64,000 bases of DNA from Cafeteria roenbergensis (Eukaryota; Sar; Bigyra; Bicosoecida; Cafeteriaceae): positions 669,584-733,583 of the forward strand of contig VLTN01000009.1 in NCBI GenBank assembly GCA_008330645.1, written 5' to 3'. The first letter of the stretch is position 1; every line of letters starts with the position of its first letter. Position numbers and translations under genes: made by a program. The notes under the pieces are model-generated. The model searched no databases. It had not been told where the DNA came from and saw only the letters and a program-made list of their open reading frames with translations. Of the stretch, positions 11,501 through 20,687 are shown piece after piece.

Positions 11501-14500
11501 TCATGACTCGCTCCTCCGGACGGGAGGAGCTGCGAACTCTCCGCGACGCCGCCAGCCTTGCCGAGTCGGGCTCGAGCTCCACAGCCGCCACTCCCGGGCC
11601 AAGCGTGCGGCGCCCCGCCCGAGGAGCTGGCATCGGATCCGGGAGCTCGCTGATGGCGCAGGTGAAGCCCGACAAGCGGGGCATCGCCAGGGTGCGAGTG
11701 GCGCCGATGCTATCGCTCAAGGAGACGGGCCTGGTGCCGCTGGAGTTCCAGGGGGCGCCGTTCGCGACGGTTCTCGCCGGGTCGGTGCAGTGCATGCGGA
11801 TGATGGGCAGCGAGGTGTTCCTGCTTCGGTTCGTGCCGACGCGGCTGGTGATCCCTGCGGGGGTGCCGCTGGACGGGAGCGAGGCGGAGCTCGTGATGGA
11901 GGACTCGCCCGAGGCGGGCTCGCGACCGTCGATGGCAATCTTCGGGGGCGTTGCAGGCCCAGAAAGCCGCAAGCCCTCTGCTGTGGCGTTCGGCGCCACG
12001 AGGACCCAAGTCAAGGAGTCGGACAACGACGATGACGATGATGGCGAGAGCGTCAGTTCTGCAGGAGTTGTGCTTAGCCAAGCCGACTCAGCTGGCCACG
12101 AGAAGCGCAGCACACCCAGGGCAGACGTTCTCCTTCCCTCTTCTCAAGCTGGGAATCTCGAGCGAGGACAGGAGAGCTCAGAGAGTGCCACTTTAATCCG
12201 CTCCGCGACTGGAGATAATCCTGGTCACTCCGAGAGTGTGGCCGAAGACGCGAAACTGCTGCATCGGTCAGACTCAGCTGATGCCGAAGCAACATGCGTC
12301 AGCATGACTGATCTGCTCAACCCCAAAGCCAGCGGCGTGCGCGATCGGCGCCCGTCGCCGTCTGACACGGACTCTTCACGGCCCGAGCAGCGTCGCACGC
12401 TCGACCCGGAGAATTTGACAGTCAGCGCCGGAGCCAGCAAGTCTGGACTGTCGCTCAAGGTTCTGGAACCGAGAACGCTACCTGCTGCCAAGGAGAGGGC
12501 ATCTCGCCCGCTCAAGGGTGCACTGAAGCAACCCGGGTCGGCTGTTGGCATGGGTGGGGCACGCATGTCAGTGGGCGCCAGCGACTTCGCGTCGTCAAGC
12601 CTGGGCGAGGGCAAAATCGTGTCGGGACCTTCCGGGACGATGTTTGGGGACGGGGCGTCGTCAACGGGCGACTCGACTGTCGGGGGCGCTGCCCAGGTGG
12701 GCGGGCTGCTCCGAGCCGTGCTCAATCGCAACGAAGGCCGCGAAGGGGAGACGAACAGCATCCGGCTGGTGCTGCTGCTCTCGGCGACCTGCGTGCTCCT
12801 GGCATCAGCCGGGACAGCCATCTGGATCGACCGGTCGCGGGTAACGATGGAGGGGCGGTCTGAGGGCTTCAGACTGTCGACCGTGCGGATGCACGCGTTC
12901 CACGAGGCTTGGACCACGGCAGTATCCATCTTCACAAACGTGTCCCGTGCCTCGGACATCGTGCTCGCACCTGTGGATGTCCTGCACGACAGGTTCGTTG
13001 CCGCGGCCGACCGCTCGCACGATGCCGCCAAGCTGCTGCACGACGCAGGCGAAGCAGCCGGCCCGCACGGCGCTCACTTTGACCTAGAGTACCACTTCCC
13101 CATGCTAGAGCCCAGCCCAGACGGCAAGACACCGCCCGTGGTCTCCCAGATGTCCGTTGGCGACGCGGAGACGTTCATCTACGGGATATTCGGCGTTCTC
13201 AAGGCTCTGCCCCCACACGAGTGGACGTCCACAGCAGGGGTGCGGGCGTTCTCGACCATGGTAGTGAACGAAATTGGCTACCGGAACGCGTTGGAGAAGG
13301 GCATCGGGCAGCGGGAGTACGACTTCGCCCTGCTCCTCCCTGCCATGGCCGAGCAGATCATCTACGCTGGGACGGCCTTTCTCGTCGGCGTCATCCTCAC
13401 CAGCCTTGTCGCCATCACTGTTGCCGTAACATCGCTCTGGCGGCGGTCCATCAACACAATGCAGCTCTTCCTCACCTTCCCTGCGGAGGTGTCCGGGTCG
13501 CTCCGGCAGCTCGCCTCCATCGAGCTCGAGGCCGCAGACGCTGACGAGTCGAGCGAATTTGGCGACGACGACGATGACGACGACGAAGGAGGAGCCCCCC
13601 GCTTCAGTGCAAATGGCGGCGACCAAGTCGTCGGGTTTGCGCAGGATGACGACGACGACGCGAGCTCCGAGGCGAGGTCTCGATTGCTCACGGACGGACC
13701 GGGTCGGACCAGCACAAAAGGCAGCATGGCCACTCCTCGCGCTCAGTCTGCCGCAGACGGCAAAGTGGACGAGCCAGGCGAGACCGACGAGGCGATGCGC
13801 AACCAGGTCATCAACGAGGCAGACGCAACCGCCAGGTGGGAGGCATCACTTCAAGCGCTCAGGGCCCTGAGGCGCAATCGCCGAAGGCGTGGGGGACCAT
13901 CCCCGCTGTTCCGGGATCGGGAGTTCAAGGTGTCGAACGGGTTCGTCGTCTCTTCGCTGCTGTGGCTGTTGCTGCCGGTGGTGATGATCGGCATCTGGCT
14001 GGGCACGGTGGTGCTGGTCAGCGTGGCGTCGTACGACCGGTCCAACGGCCAGGCAAAGCGCATTCTCCAGGCGTCCCATGTTCGTCACCACATTGACGAG
14101 ATCGAGTCGTATTCCATGCTGGCGGTTTCGAACCAAACCATCCTGCAGAATTTGCTTCGCATTCCTGGGCTGCAGCAGACGGCTGTTGACTACGATGCCA
14201 CTTCCACGTGGAAGCTTGCCTACGAGATGCACACCCTCATCTTCGGAGGCCTGGCCTGCTCCGCCATCAAGAGGTGCGAACTGATTGGCCCGGCTCGTGA
14301 GGGCGCAACCGCCGTTGCGCCTTTCTCCGCAGCCATGTACCTGGCTGACGGATGCCTTGGCGCGCCGCCTGAGCAAGAGGCGGAGTGCAGGACCGTTGGC
14401 GGCGGCGTTATGAACAGCGGCCTGAACGCTGCCATTGCCCGGATCGGAAGCGTGTCACGGCAGTTCCTTGTTTCGTTCGTTGGCTCCAACCGGACCGTGG

Positions 14501-14943
14501 CAAACGCTCTGGAGCACTCTCTGGTTCGTCAGCTTACCGAAATGACCCATCCCCACGCTCGCGCAGCATTCGGGCGCGCCTCCTCTGACCTACTCGACAG
14601 CACGCTGGCCGTGCTCATTGACGGCCAGAACATTGCCCTCACCGCGACGTGGGTCTTCGCTCTCGTCTACATGGGCGTCACGGCCATCTGGCTGAGCTCG
14701 CAGGTCACGCAGCTGGCGTGGCCGCTTCGCACTGCCCGCCGGCTGGTGCGGTTCCTTCCGGCAGACCTGATTCTGGCCGTGCCGAACCTGCGGCACGGGC
14801 TCCGCGAAGTAGCGTCCGGAGTACGGACGAAGAAGCGGAAGCGCGAGTGGTGCAAGTGCCAGTGCTGCTCCAAGTCAGCCCGCCGCGTTGCAATTGTGGA
14901 CGCTCCTGTGTCCTCCAAGGTGTCGCGCTCATCGGCCGCGTGA
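8560..14943 (+). CDS. TmcB-like multi-pass membrane protein with TPR-like region and PAS domain
   Basis: Two exons: 8560-8877 and 9039-14943. The intron 8878-9038 (161 bp, GTGAGT...CCGCAG) is in phase 0 and joins ..AAYQ to VMFFLGIAW.. inside a membrane segment. The protein of about 2070 residues starts MAAAMEEQSPLLERIGNVLL. The first ~400 residues hold eight or so hydrophobic segments. A helical TPR-like region follows (DFLFSRMLRLNPESTTILRA), then a PAS domain at about residues 760-870 (GEIVAVTPAAAKLLL...IGQNISTIVPPPFQDFHQHM). Four further membrane segments lie near 12755, 13350, 13920 and 14640, separated by Asp/Ser-rich cytoplasmic stretches (13560-13660). This order matches the Tiny macrocysts B (TmcB) family of protist membrane proteins; a sensory role is inferred. 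The reading frame changes at about 10612-10630: upstream reads ..MADETRRA, downstream reads LRATALRSMVELWAHL. An absent GC dinucleotide in the CGCGCGC tract would explain it. The frame is uninterrupted elsewhere. Confidence 0.85.
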
Positions 14944-15316
14944 CGCTTTGGACGTGCGCCCGGTATCTGCGAGCCAGGGAGCCCAAGTTCTTGTGAGCGT
15001 GAGGTGCGTTTTCGCCATGCATCGCACGGCCAAGGTGTGCTTTTCTCGACGTGGCGCTGTGTCCGCTCGTCGGGCTCGTGGTCAGGCAGCCAGGGGAAGG
15101 GCATCGGCGCTCCTTGGTGATTGAGATTGGCGGGGAATTGCCTCGAACACTTTTTTCTTCTTCTTTCATGCGTGAACCTCTCTGCGAGCAATGTGTGGAC
15201 GAGCAGTGGGCTGTGGTTCAAGCTGCCAAGCAGTGCGTGCGAGCCATGCATCGCACAGCCAACCCCTATTGCGAAGACACATGTACATCGGGCCAGCGGG
15301 TCGAAGGCGAAGAGAA
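14944..15316. other. Convergent 3' region, genes 2 and 3
   Basis: It holds the 3' ends of two convergent genes and a short direct repeat. I see no additional gene and no clear polyadenylation hexamer. Confidence 0.6.
15014..15262. repeat. Short direct repeat in the 3' intergenic region
   Basis: A 20-base sequence starting gccatgcatcgcac occurs at 15014-15033 and again at 15243-15262 with one mismatch. It lies between the stop of the TmcB-like gene and the stop of the TspO-like gene (convergent). No function assigned. Confidence 0.5.
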
Positions 15317-16507
15317 CTAGGCCCAGTCGCGGGGTCCGGCTGTTGCGCCGTCGCGGGGGCCGCTGGCGTGGTCCTTTGGCGACAGCGGTGCAGCGTCGTC
15401 GCCCTTGGAGTCCGGCACGCTGCCGAAGAAGACAGACCCAGCAGGGCGGACGAGCGCCGGCCATGCAGGCTGCCAGGCTCGCCCCTTGAGCAGAATTGCG
15501 TACGCTCCTCCGGCCAGGGCCAGCACTACTGCTGCGATGGACACGCCAAATGCAACCTTGGCCGTCGTGACGGTGGCTTCCGTCCCCGGCCACCCCGGCT
15601 CGGCCTGCTGCTGCGAAACCCACCAAGTCGCCCAAGCGATGACCGCGGGGTAGCCAGCGTCAAAGTAAAGAGCGGCCACAACCACGCCCAGGGTCATTGC
15701 CACCCCCAGCATGATGCATGCCCAAACGGCAGCGCCCAGGCCCCAGTCGGGGGTTGCCCCGTCGATCGGGGTGGACGCCCCTGCGACGTTGGCCACGCTG
15801 GCGACGGTGATCCAGCCGAAGTACACCCCAAGGAAGGCGCGGATGGACACGGATTCCAACCACGAGTCGGCGGCCCGACCAGATGCCGGCCCCGCCCAGC
15901 GGTAAAGAACCATGAGAGTGCCAAGGATCCCGGCCATGAAAACAACCGATGTCCACAAGATCGCAGGGCCGGCGGAGGCGCCGGTCCAAAGGAAGATCCA
16001 CACGCCATTGAGGATGAAATTTGCGGCCAGTGTGACGTAGGTGGCCTTCCCGAGCCTCGGCGCCAGGTGCTCCCACCAGATGGTCATGTATCCGACCGAG
16101 AGAACTGCGAGGGCGTAAATAACCCCCCAGATGCTGAATGCGGACCCGGCTGGCGTGAAGGCCGTCTTGAGGCGGTCGCTGACGGCGCCCACCGGCTGGC
16201 CCACAACGCCCTGCGCGAACAAATGGCAACAAGTCCGCGCGGCGGACGGCAGCTGCGGCCCATCGCCCTGAGAGCACGTTCTTGCGCCCAGCAAACGCGT
16301 AGCCCATTTCTTCCTCCGCTACACGGCGCCATACGGGCGGACAACGCAGACACAAGGCGAGCGCGCGAGGCGGCGAGGAGCCGGCCGAACAGCGTGTGAC
16401 GTGTGCAAGCTCACAGTCGAACCGAGGCCGTTGGCGACCAGGCAGAGGAGCAAGGTCACCGCCGGGGCGAAGCGAATGGCAACGTCGGGGATCGAGCTTA
16501 GGGCCAT
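15317..16507 (-). CDS. TspO/MBR-like (tryptophan-rich sensory) membrane protein
   Basis: Two exons on the minus strand: 16507-16415 and 16210-15317. The intron 16414-16211 (204 bp, GTGAGC...GCGCAG) is in phase 0. The product is about 328 residues. Exon 1 supplies the first membrane segment (AIRFAPAVTLLLCLVANGLG). After the splice the hallmark region follows: VSDRLKTAFTPAGSAFSIWG, then TLAANFILNGVWIFLWT and RAFLGVYFGWITVASVANV. The FTPAG-x-AFSIWGxIY and N-x-x-W-I-F-L-W signatures and the many membrane-embedded Trp residues are those of the TspO/MBR-related superfamily, whose members bind tetrapyrroles or sterols in membranes. It is longer than the classic ~160-residue, five-helix TspO: I count about seven hydrophobic segments and a polar tail. 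The start at 16507 (MALSSIPDV) gives a short cytosolic lead before the first helix. Ligand and compartment cannot be read from sequence. Confidence 0.82.
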
Positions 16508-17025
16508 CGGGCACGCGGTTCGTGCCTTCCAGGGCTGCGGAGTGCGGTCCCAAGTCTCGCGCGGAGAAGCGACAATGTTAAGGCGGCATGCAAATATTCG
16601 AGCCATCCCGAAACACGTTGAACTTGTACTCTCGCCGCCGCCGCAGGAGGGGCCAAAGAGAAGGCGTCGAGCGCTCTCTGCTTTCCCATTGTTCTTGCAT
16701 GCATGCAAGGGTGGCCGCACCGCGCGCAGGTGTCGGGTGTTCGCATGGCAACAGGTGGCTTTGCGCACACGGCTTGTCAGCTTGCTGCCGACCGGGAGAA
16801 TACCACACACACATGGGATCCGCGCCGCGGGCATGCCCATACCGCGCCCCAGCGCCAAAAACACGGCGACGGGCGGGCTTGAGGGGTTGCGAAAGCACGC
16901 AGAATGCACTCGCTGGCAAACGAGGATAAGCAAACGCGCGCTCGAAACGGCAGCGCGTTCTCAGTCGCAGCTCGGGGCGCTGTCCGCGCTCCTGGCGCTC
17001 GGCGACCTCACCGACGCGGGCCTGG
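16508..17025. other. Spacer between histidine kinase and TspO-like genes
   Basis: Contains the presumed promoter of the TspO-like gene and the palindrome at 16694-16709. It is less GC-rich than flanking coding DNA. No gene supported. Confidence 0.6.
16694..16709. promoter_or_regulatory. Perfect 16-bp palindrome containing TGCATGCA
   Basis: The sequence cttgcatgcatgcaag is its own reverse complement. It lies 187 bp upstream of the TspO-like gene's start codon (16507, minus strand), between that gene and the end of the histidine kinase gene. TGCATGCA-type elements are bound by several eukaryotic transcription factor families, but which factor would apply here is unknown. Confidence 0.35.
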
Positions 17026-20000
17026 CTAGGGCTGAGCACTGCCGGGCTCTGGGTGGTCGGCGTGGGCCGGGGAGGCCTCTGGTGTGGGGCAGTGGGACAT
17101 TGCCATGGAGTCGGCGGCTGCCTCGCTCACCTCCAGCGGCGCGCTGCCCGAGTCGGAGGCCGGGCGCTCCGCTGCTGGGGAGCGCGCCTGGCCGCTCGGT
17201 ACCAGCGGCGGCGAAAGGGGCTCTTGCGTGGAGGGCGGCCGCTGCGGCGCCCGCTCGTCCCACTGCTTCGCGTCCGCAGGAGGCAGGCGTGCGTGGCTGC
17301 TGGCAGCCTCCACGCCAGTAGCAGCAGCAGCAGCAGCAGCATCAAGGGCACGGGTGGTGCGCCGTGGAGACTCCTCGGAGTTGGATCCGTCAGACCTTGC
17401 GTACGACGGGCATATGGTGCGCCCGCGGCTGCCAAGCACAGCGCTGCTGTCGGCCACCGACGCCGCCTCCCGCATGGAGCGATACGCCACAGCCACCGGC
17501 CGCCGCCGCGCCCACACAGGCACGCGGGCGAACACCAGAGCCCCCTCATGCTCGCCCGACGCCATTCCGACCTCCCCTCGCATCGACGTCAGCGCTATCC
17601 CGAGGACGGTTGAGAGGCTCAGGCCGGTGGTCCCAGCGCCGCGCCCGGGCTGGGTTGACCCGCCAAAGGGCCGAAAGAGTCTTCCGGAGACCAGGTCCTC
17701 CTCGGGAACGGGCGGGCCCTGGTCGCGCACCTCGAATTGCAGAATGGCTGGTATCGTCGGCTGCGCGGCCAAATCCACTGAGTCGCCCAGTCGGGCAGAG
17801 CTCCGGAGCGACGCGGCAGCCTGCGGGGCCGACGACGGCTCCGGCGCCAGCGGGCTGGTGGCTCCGGTCGCGGTCGCCTGCTCCTCCCCGCGCCGTGTTT
17901 GGGGCGCCAGGCGACGGCCGGCCGGCGGCGGGCCTCGGGGGCCGCCTTGAGCGGGAAGGCGCCGGTTCGGCGACGTCGGCGGCGGCAGCGCCCCCCCCAT
18001 CTCGTCGTCTGATGCGTCGTGAGGGAAGGGCACGCGCGGCATGCCGATGCGCCTGACGGCAGCAGCGTCCGTGAAGACGCTGCAGTGAAGCTCCACCATT
18101 GCGCCGTCGGTGCGGTTGGCCACCCTGTCCACCGCGTGCGCCACCGCGCTCACAGACACCGCGAACAGGCTCTCGTGGTCCGCGAAGAACTCGAACTCGT
18201 CCGCAGGCAGCGCGGAGGAGCGCTCGTTGGCGGGGAAGAACTCCACGCTGCGGGCGCGAGGCCCGCTGTGGTGGCTGTCCGAGCCCGCAGGGACGCGGGG
18301 CTGCCCTGAGGCCGATCGGCCGTCCCTCGACGTTCGCGCGCCGAGTACGCCGCTGTCGGCACTGGAGGGGGAGGGGTCCATGCGAGCGCGGCTCCCGCTG
18401 CTCACGCCAGACGCGGCACCCGCCGCGCGTGACGTTCGCGCTGGCGAGTGGGTGGTCCAGCCGAGGGACGTGCCCGCACGCCCCTCCGCCGCCTCCTCAG
18501 TCGCGGGAAGCACCGCATCTCCGCGCACAGTCGACCCCGCTGCGCTCCCGGTGAACGTGCGGCCCTTGAGCGGGCCCGTGGACACGACCAGGTGCGCGTC
18601 GCTCAGGCGGGCGGAGCGGAACTTTGCCAGGAGCTTGCTGCGCCACGCGTCCCCGAGCGAGTCCCACCCGCAGGCCACAGGCAGCTGGTTCGACCCTTCC
18701 TGCGACTGGTCCCACATCACCAGCAGGTCAAGGTGCAGCGCGCTCGCCCTGATGGAAGCCTGCAGGCTGCTGATGAAGTCTGCCTGGCTGGCGTGCGGCA
18801 GGGCGTCGCTGGCAGCTTGGTCCTGCGGGTCCTTGGCACGGACCAGCGTTGTCTCGGCCGGCGCGCCCTCGACGCCGTCCCCGATCAAGGCCGTCCCGCC
18901 TGCCCCAGGCTCGGGCTCCGACTCTGACCGGCCAGTGTCAACCTCGTGGACGGGCGAGCCGCCAGCGTCCCCGCCGCCGGGCTGCTGCATGAGTCCGAGG
19001 CTCAGCATGGCTGCGTTCAGGGGTCCGCGCGTGCCGTGGGACACGAAGCCGATTGCCTGGCGCAGCGTGGCAGCGGCGAGCAGACTCTCCTGCTCCCGCA
19101 GCAGCGCGTCGGAGTCGAGCGCCTGCAGGATGGTGGAAAGCGCGACCGAAAAAGCCGCGGTGGCGCCAGCAATGCTCATTACGGCGCCCACGGCCATGGC
19201 GTCCACGATTCGGTCGCGGGTGTCTTCGTTTTGAACGTCTGCCCCCTCCGGCCAGTGCACCCCCGACGGGGGCGGGGGCGTGGCGTCCCCCAGCCCGGGG
19301 AGGGACCACGCAGGGCATCCCGCGGTCGAGGTGGGCAGGGTCAGGAAGATCCAAGCCGCGTAGATGACGAGGGGCATGACAGCATCCTGGAGAAGCTTCA
19401 CGACAGGGCTCTGGCTCAGGGCTTGGCGCCCCGCCGGCGCGCGCCGTCCGCCGACCTCGCCGCAAGAGTCCCGCCCGTGAAGAACCAAGTGGTGGTCCTG
19501 CTCGCTGGCGAGTCGCCGGAGGTAGCGGCGGCAAAGGCGGTAGGTCTGGCGAGCGACTGCCACGAAGCTCACGGACGAAAGAATCACCACTATGACGAAC
19601 GCAGTGACGCCAGCTGCCGTGGCGATCGCCGTGGTCCGGAGGAACGTCACCCCAAACGCCCACGCTAGCGTGAGCGCAACGCGAAAGGAGAGCGCGGCGG
19701 TGAGCCTGATGGAGGCGGAGTCATCCGCGAAGAGCTGGAGGCCGCAGCAGCCGAGCGAGCAGATGGACTTGCGCCCCCGAGGAAGCGGTCGCTGGTGCTG
19801 GTGCTTCTCGGACACGTGCACCGAGGCAATGAAGAGCGCCGCGAAGAAGAGCTCCGCCTCGCCCATCACAAAGCGGCACCCGTTGACGTTGAGCCGCATT
19901 CGGTAGCCGTCGGACAGCGCCGTGACCAAAACGGGCAGCGCCGTCATTGCCACGAACACGATCATCTTTTCCCTGAGCCACGGCACCAGGGCCCGCCAGG

Positions 20001-20391
20001 AGACCACGATGTGCGTGGCGAGGGACAGCCACGCGGTCACGCCCATGGCCTGCGCGACGGTGAGGCTTCTCCCCCAGGTCGCCGCCCAGAACCACTCGCT
20101 GCCCGCGGCGCCCTTGGAGAGCCCGATCCACCGCTGGATGCGCTGCGAGGCGCCACCAGTGACGACAAAGTAGTCTTCGTCCGCCCACAGGAGCGGGGTC
20201 AGCACCACCAGGGCGCTCCAGGCGGCAAGGAGCAGCGCAACGAGCGCCTCGCAAACAGTCATGCCGACGGGCTGCGCCTTTCCGCCGCGGTCGCTGAGCG
20301 GCCCCCAGGTCCTCTTGCCGGCCGCCCAGGCGAAGCTGTGGACCTTCCACCCCGCGGGCATGAGTTGGAGGCCAGCGGCCCCCTCCGCCAT
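17026..20391 (-). CDS. Multi-pass membrane sensor histidine kinase, divergent
   Basis: Single exon, about 1121 residues from the ATG at 20391 (MAEGAAGLQLMPAGW). The frame is open upstream to 20748, but that extension is Arg-rich low complexity and overlaps the end of the preceding gene, so the later start is preferred. Seven or eight hydrophobic segments lie between residues 44 and 421. A phosphoacceptor-type helix follows with SHGTRGPLNAAMLSLGLM and His452. The ATPase half is split by long disordered inserts: N-box near residue 759 (AVDRVANRTDG), G1 box near 890 (FEVRDQGPPVPEEDL), F box (LFRPF) and G2 box near 920 (GAGTTGLSLSTVLGIALTSM). This order is that of a HisKA-HATPase_c kinase, autophosphorylating on His to signal from the membrane. 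The residue after the His is Gly rather than the usual Glu/Asp, and no receiver domain is attached, so a separate response regulator or phosphorelay would be required. Activity is therefore uncertain; family membership is well supported. Confidence 0.82.
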   Translation of the reverse strand: MAEGAAGLQLMPAGWKVHSFAWAAGKRTWGPLSDRGGKAQPVGMTVCEALVALLLAAWSALVVLTPLLWADEDYFVVTGGASQRIQRWIGLSKGAAGSEWFWAATWGRSLTVAQAMGVTAWLSLATHIVVSWRALVPWLREKMIVFVAMTALPVLVTALSDGYRMRLNVNGCRFVMGEAELFFAALFIASVHVSEKHQHQRPLPRGRKSICSLGCCGLQLFADDSASIRLTAALSFRVALTLAWAFGVTFLRTTAIATAAGVTAFVIVVILSSVSFVAVARQTYRLCRRYLRRLASEQDHHLVLHGRDSCGEVGGRRAPAGRQALSQSPVVKLLQDAVMPLVIYAAWIFLTLPTSTAGCPAWSLPGLGDATPPPPSGVHWPEGADVQNEDTRDRIVDAMAVGAVMSIAGATAAFSVALSTILQALDSDALLREQESLLAAATLRQAIGFVSHGTRGPLNAAMLSLGLMQQPGGGDAGGSPVHEVDTGRSESEPEPGAGGTALIGDGVEGAPAETTLVRAKDPQDQAASDALPHASQADFISSLQASIRASALHLDLLVMWDQSQEGSNQLPVACGWDSLGDAWRSKLLAKFRSARLSDAHLVVSTGPLKGRTFTGSAAGSTVRGDAVLPATEEAAEGRAGTSLGWTTHSPARTSRAAGAASGVSSGSRARMDPSPSSADSGVLGARTSRDGRSASGQPRVPAGSDSHHSGPRARSVEFFPANERSSALPADEFEFFADHESLFAVSVSAVAHAVDRVANRTDGAMVELHCSVFTDAAAVRRIGMPRVPFPHDASDDEMGGALPPPTSPNRRLPAQGGPRGPPPAGRRLAPQTRRGEEQATATGATSPLAPEPSSAPQAAASLRSSARLGDSVDLAAQPTIPAILQFEVRDQGPPVPEEDLVSGRLFRPFGGSTQPGRGAGTTGLSLSTVLGIALTSMRGEVGMASGEHEGALVFARVPVWARRRPVAVAYRSMREAASVADSSAVLGSRGRTICPSYARSDGSNSEESPRRTTRALDAAAAAAATGVEAASSHARLPPADAKQWDERAPQRPPSTQEPLSPPLVPSGQARSPAAERPASDSGSAPLEVSEAAADSMAMSHCPTPEASPAHADHPEPGSAQP

Positions 20392-20687
20392 GGCGCTCGG
20401 CCACCGCAGCAGTGTGTCGCCGGCCACGGCCCACGCGGCAAACAGAGCGTGAACTGCAGTCGCTCTCGAGAAAAACCGACGCCCGCGCCTGCCCCGCGGC
20501 GCGCTCCCCGCTCCCCGCCGCCGCCTCTTGCCCGGAGCGGCCACGCCAGGGCGCGTGCGGCTCCTTCCGGAGCGGCCGCGGCCGCGGCGGGGGCGGCGGC
20601 GGCGGCGGCGGCGCGCATGCGTGAGGCAGGGAGCGAGGACAGGTTGTGGCTGGGCTGCCACTGAGCGACGCTTTTTGTTCCAATCAG
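20392..20687. other. GC-extreme leader of the histidine kinase gene
   Basis: This stretch contains a run of GGC/GGG triplets (about 20577-20613) that would encode poly-Arg if the kinase started at 20748. Its composition suits an untranslated leader or CpG-type promoter better than protein. Confidence 0.45.
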
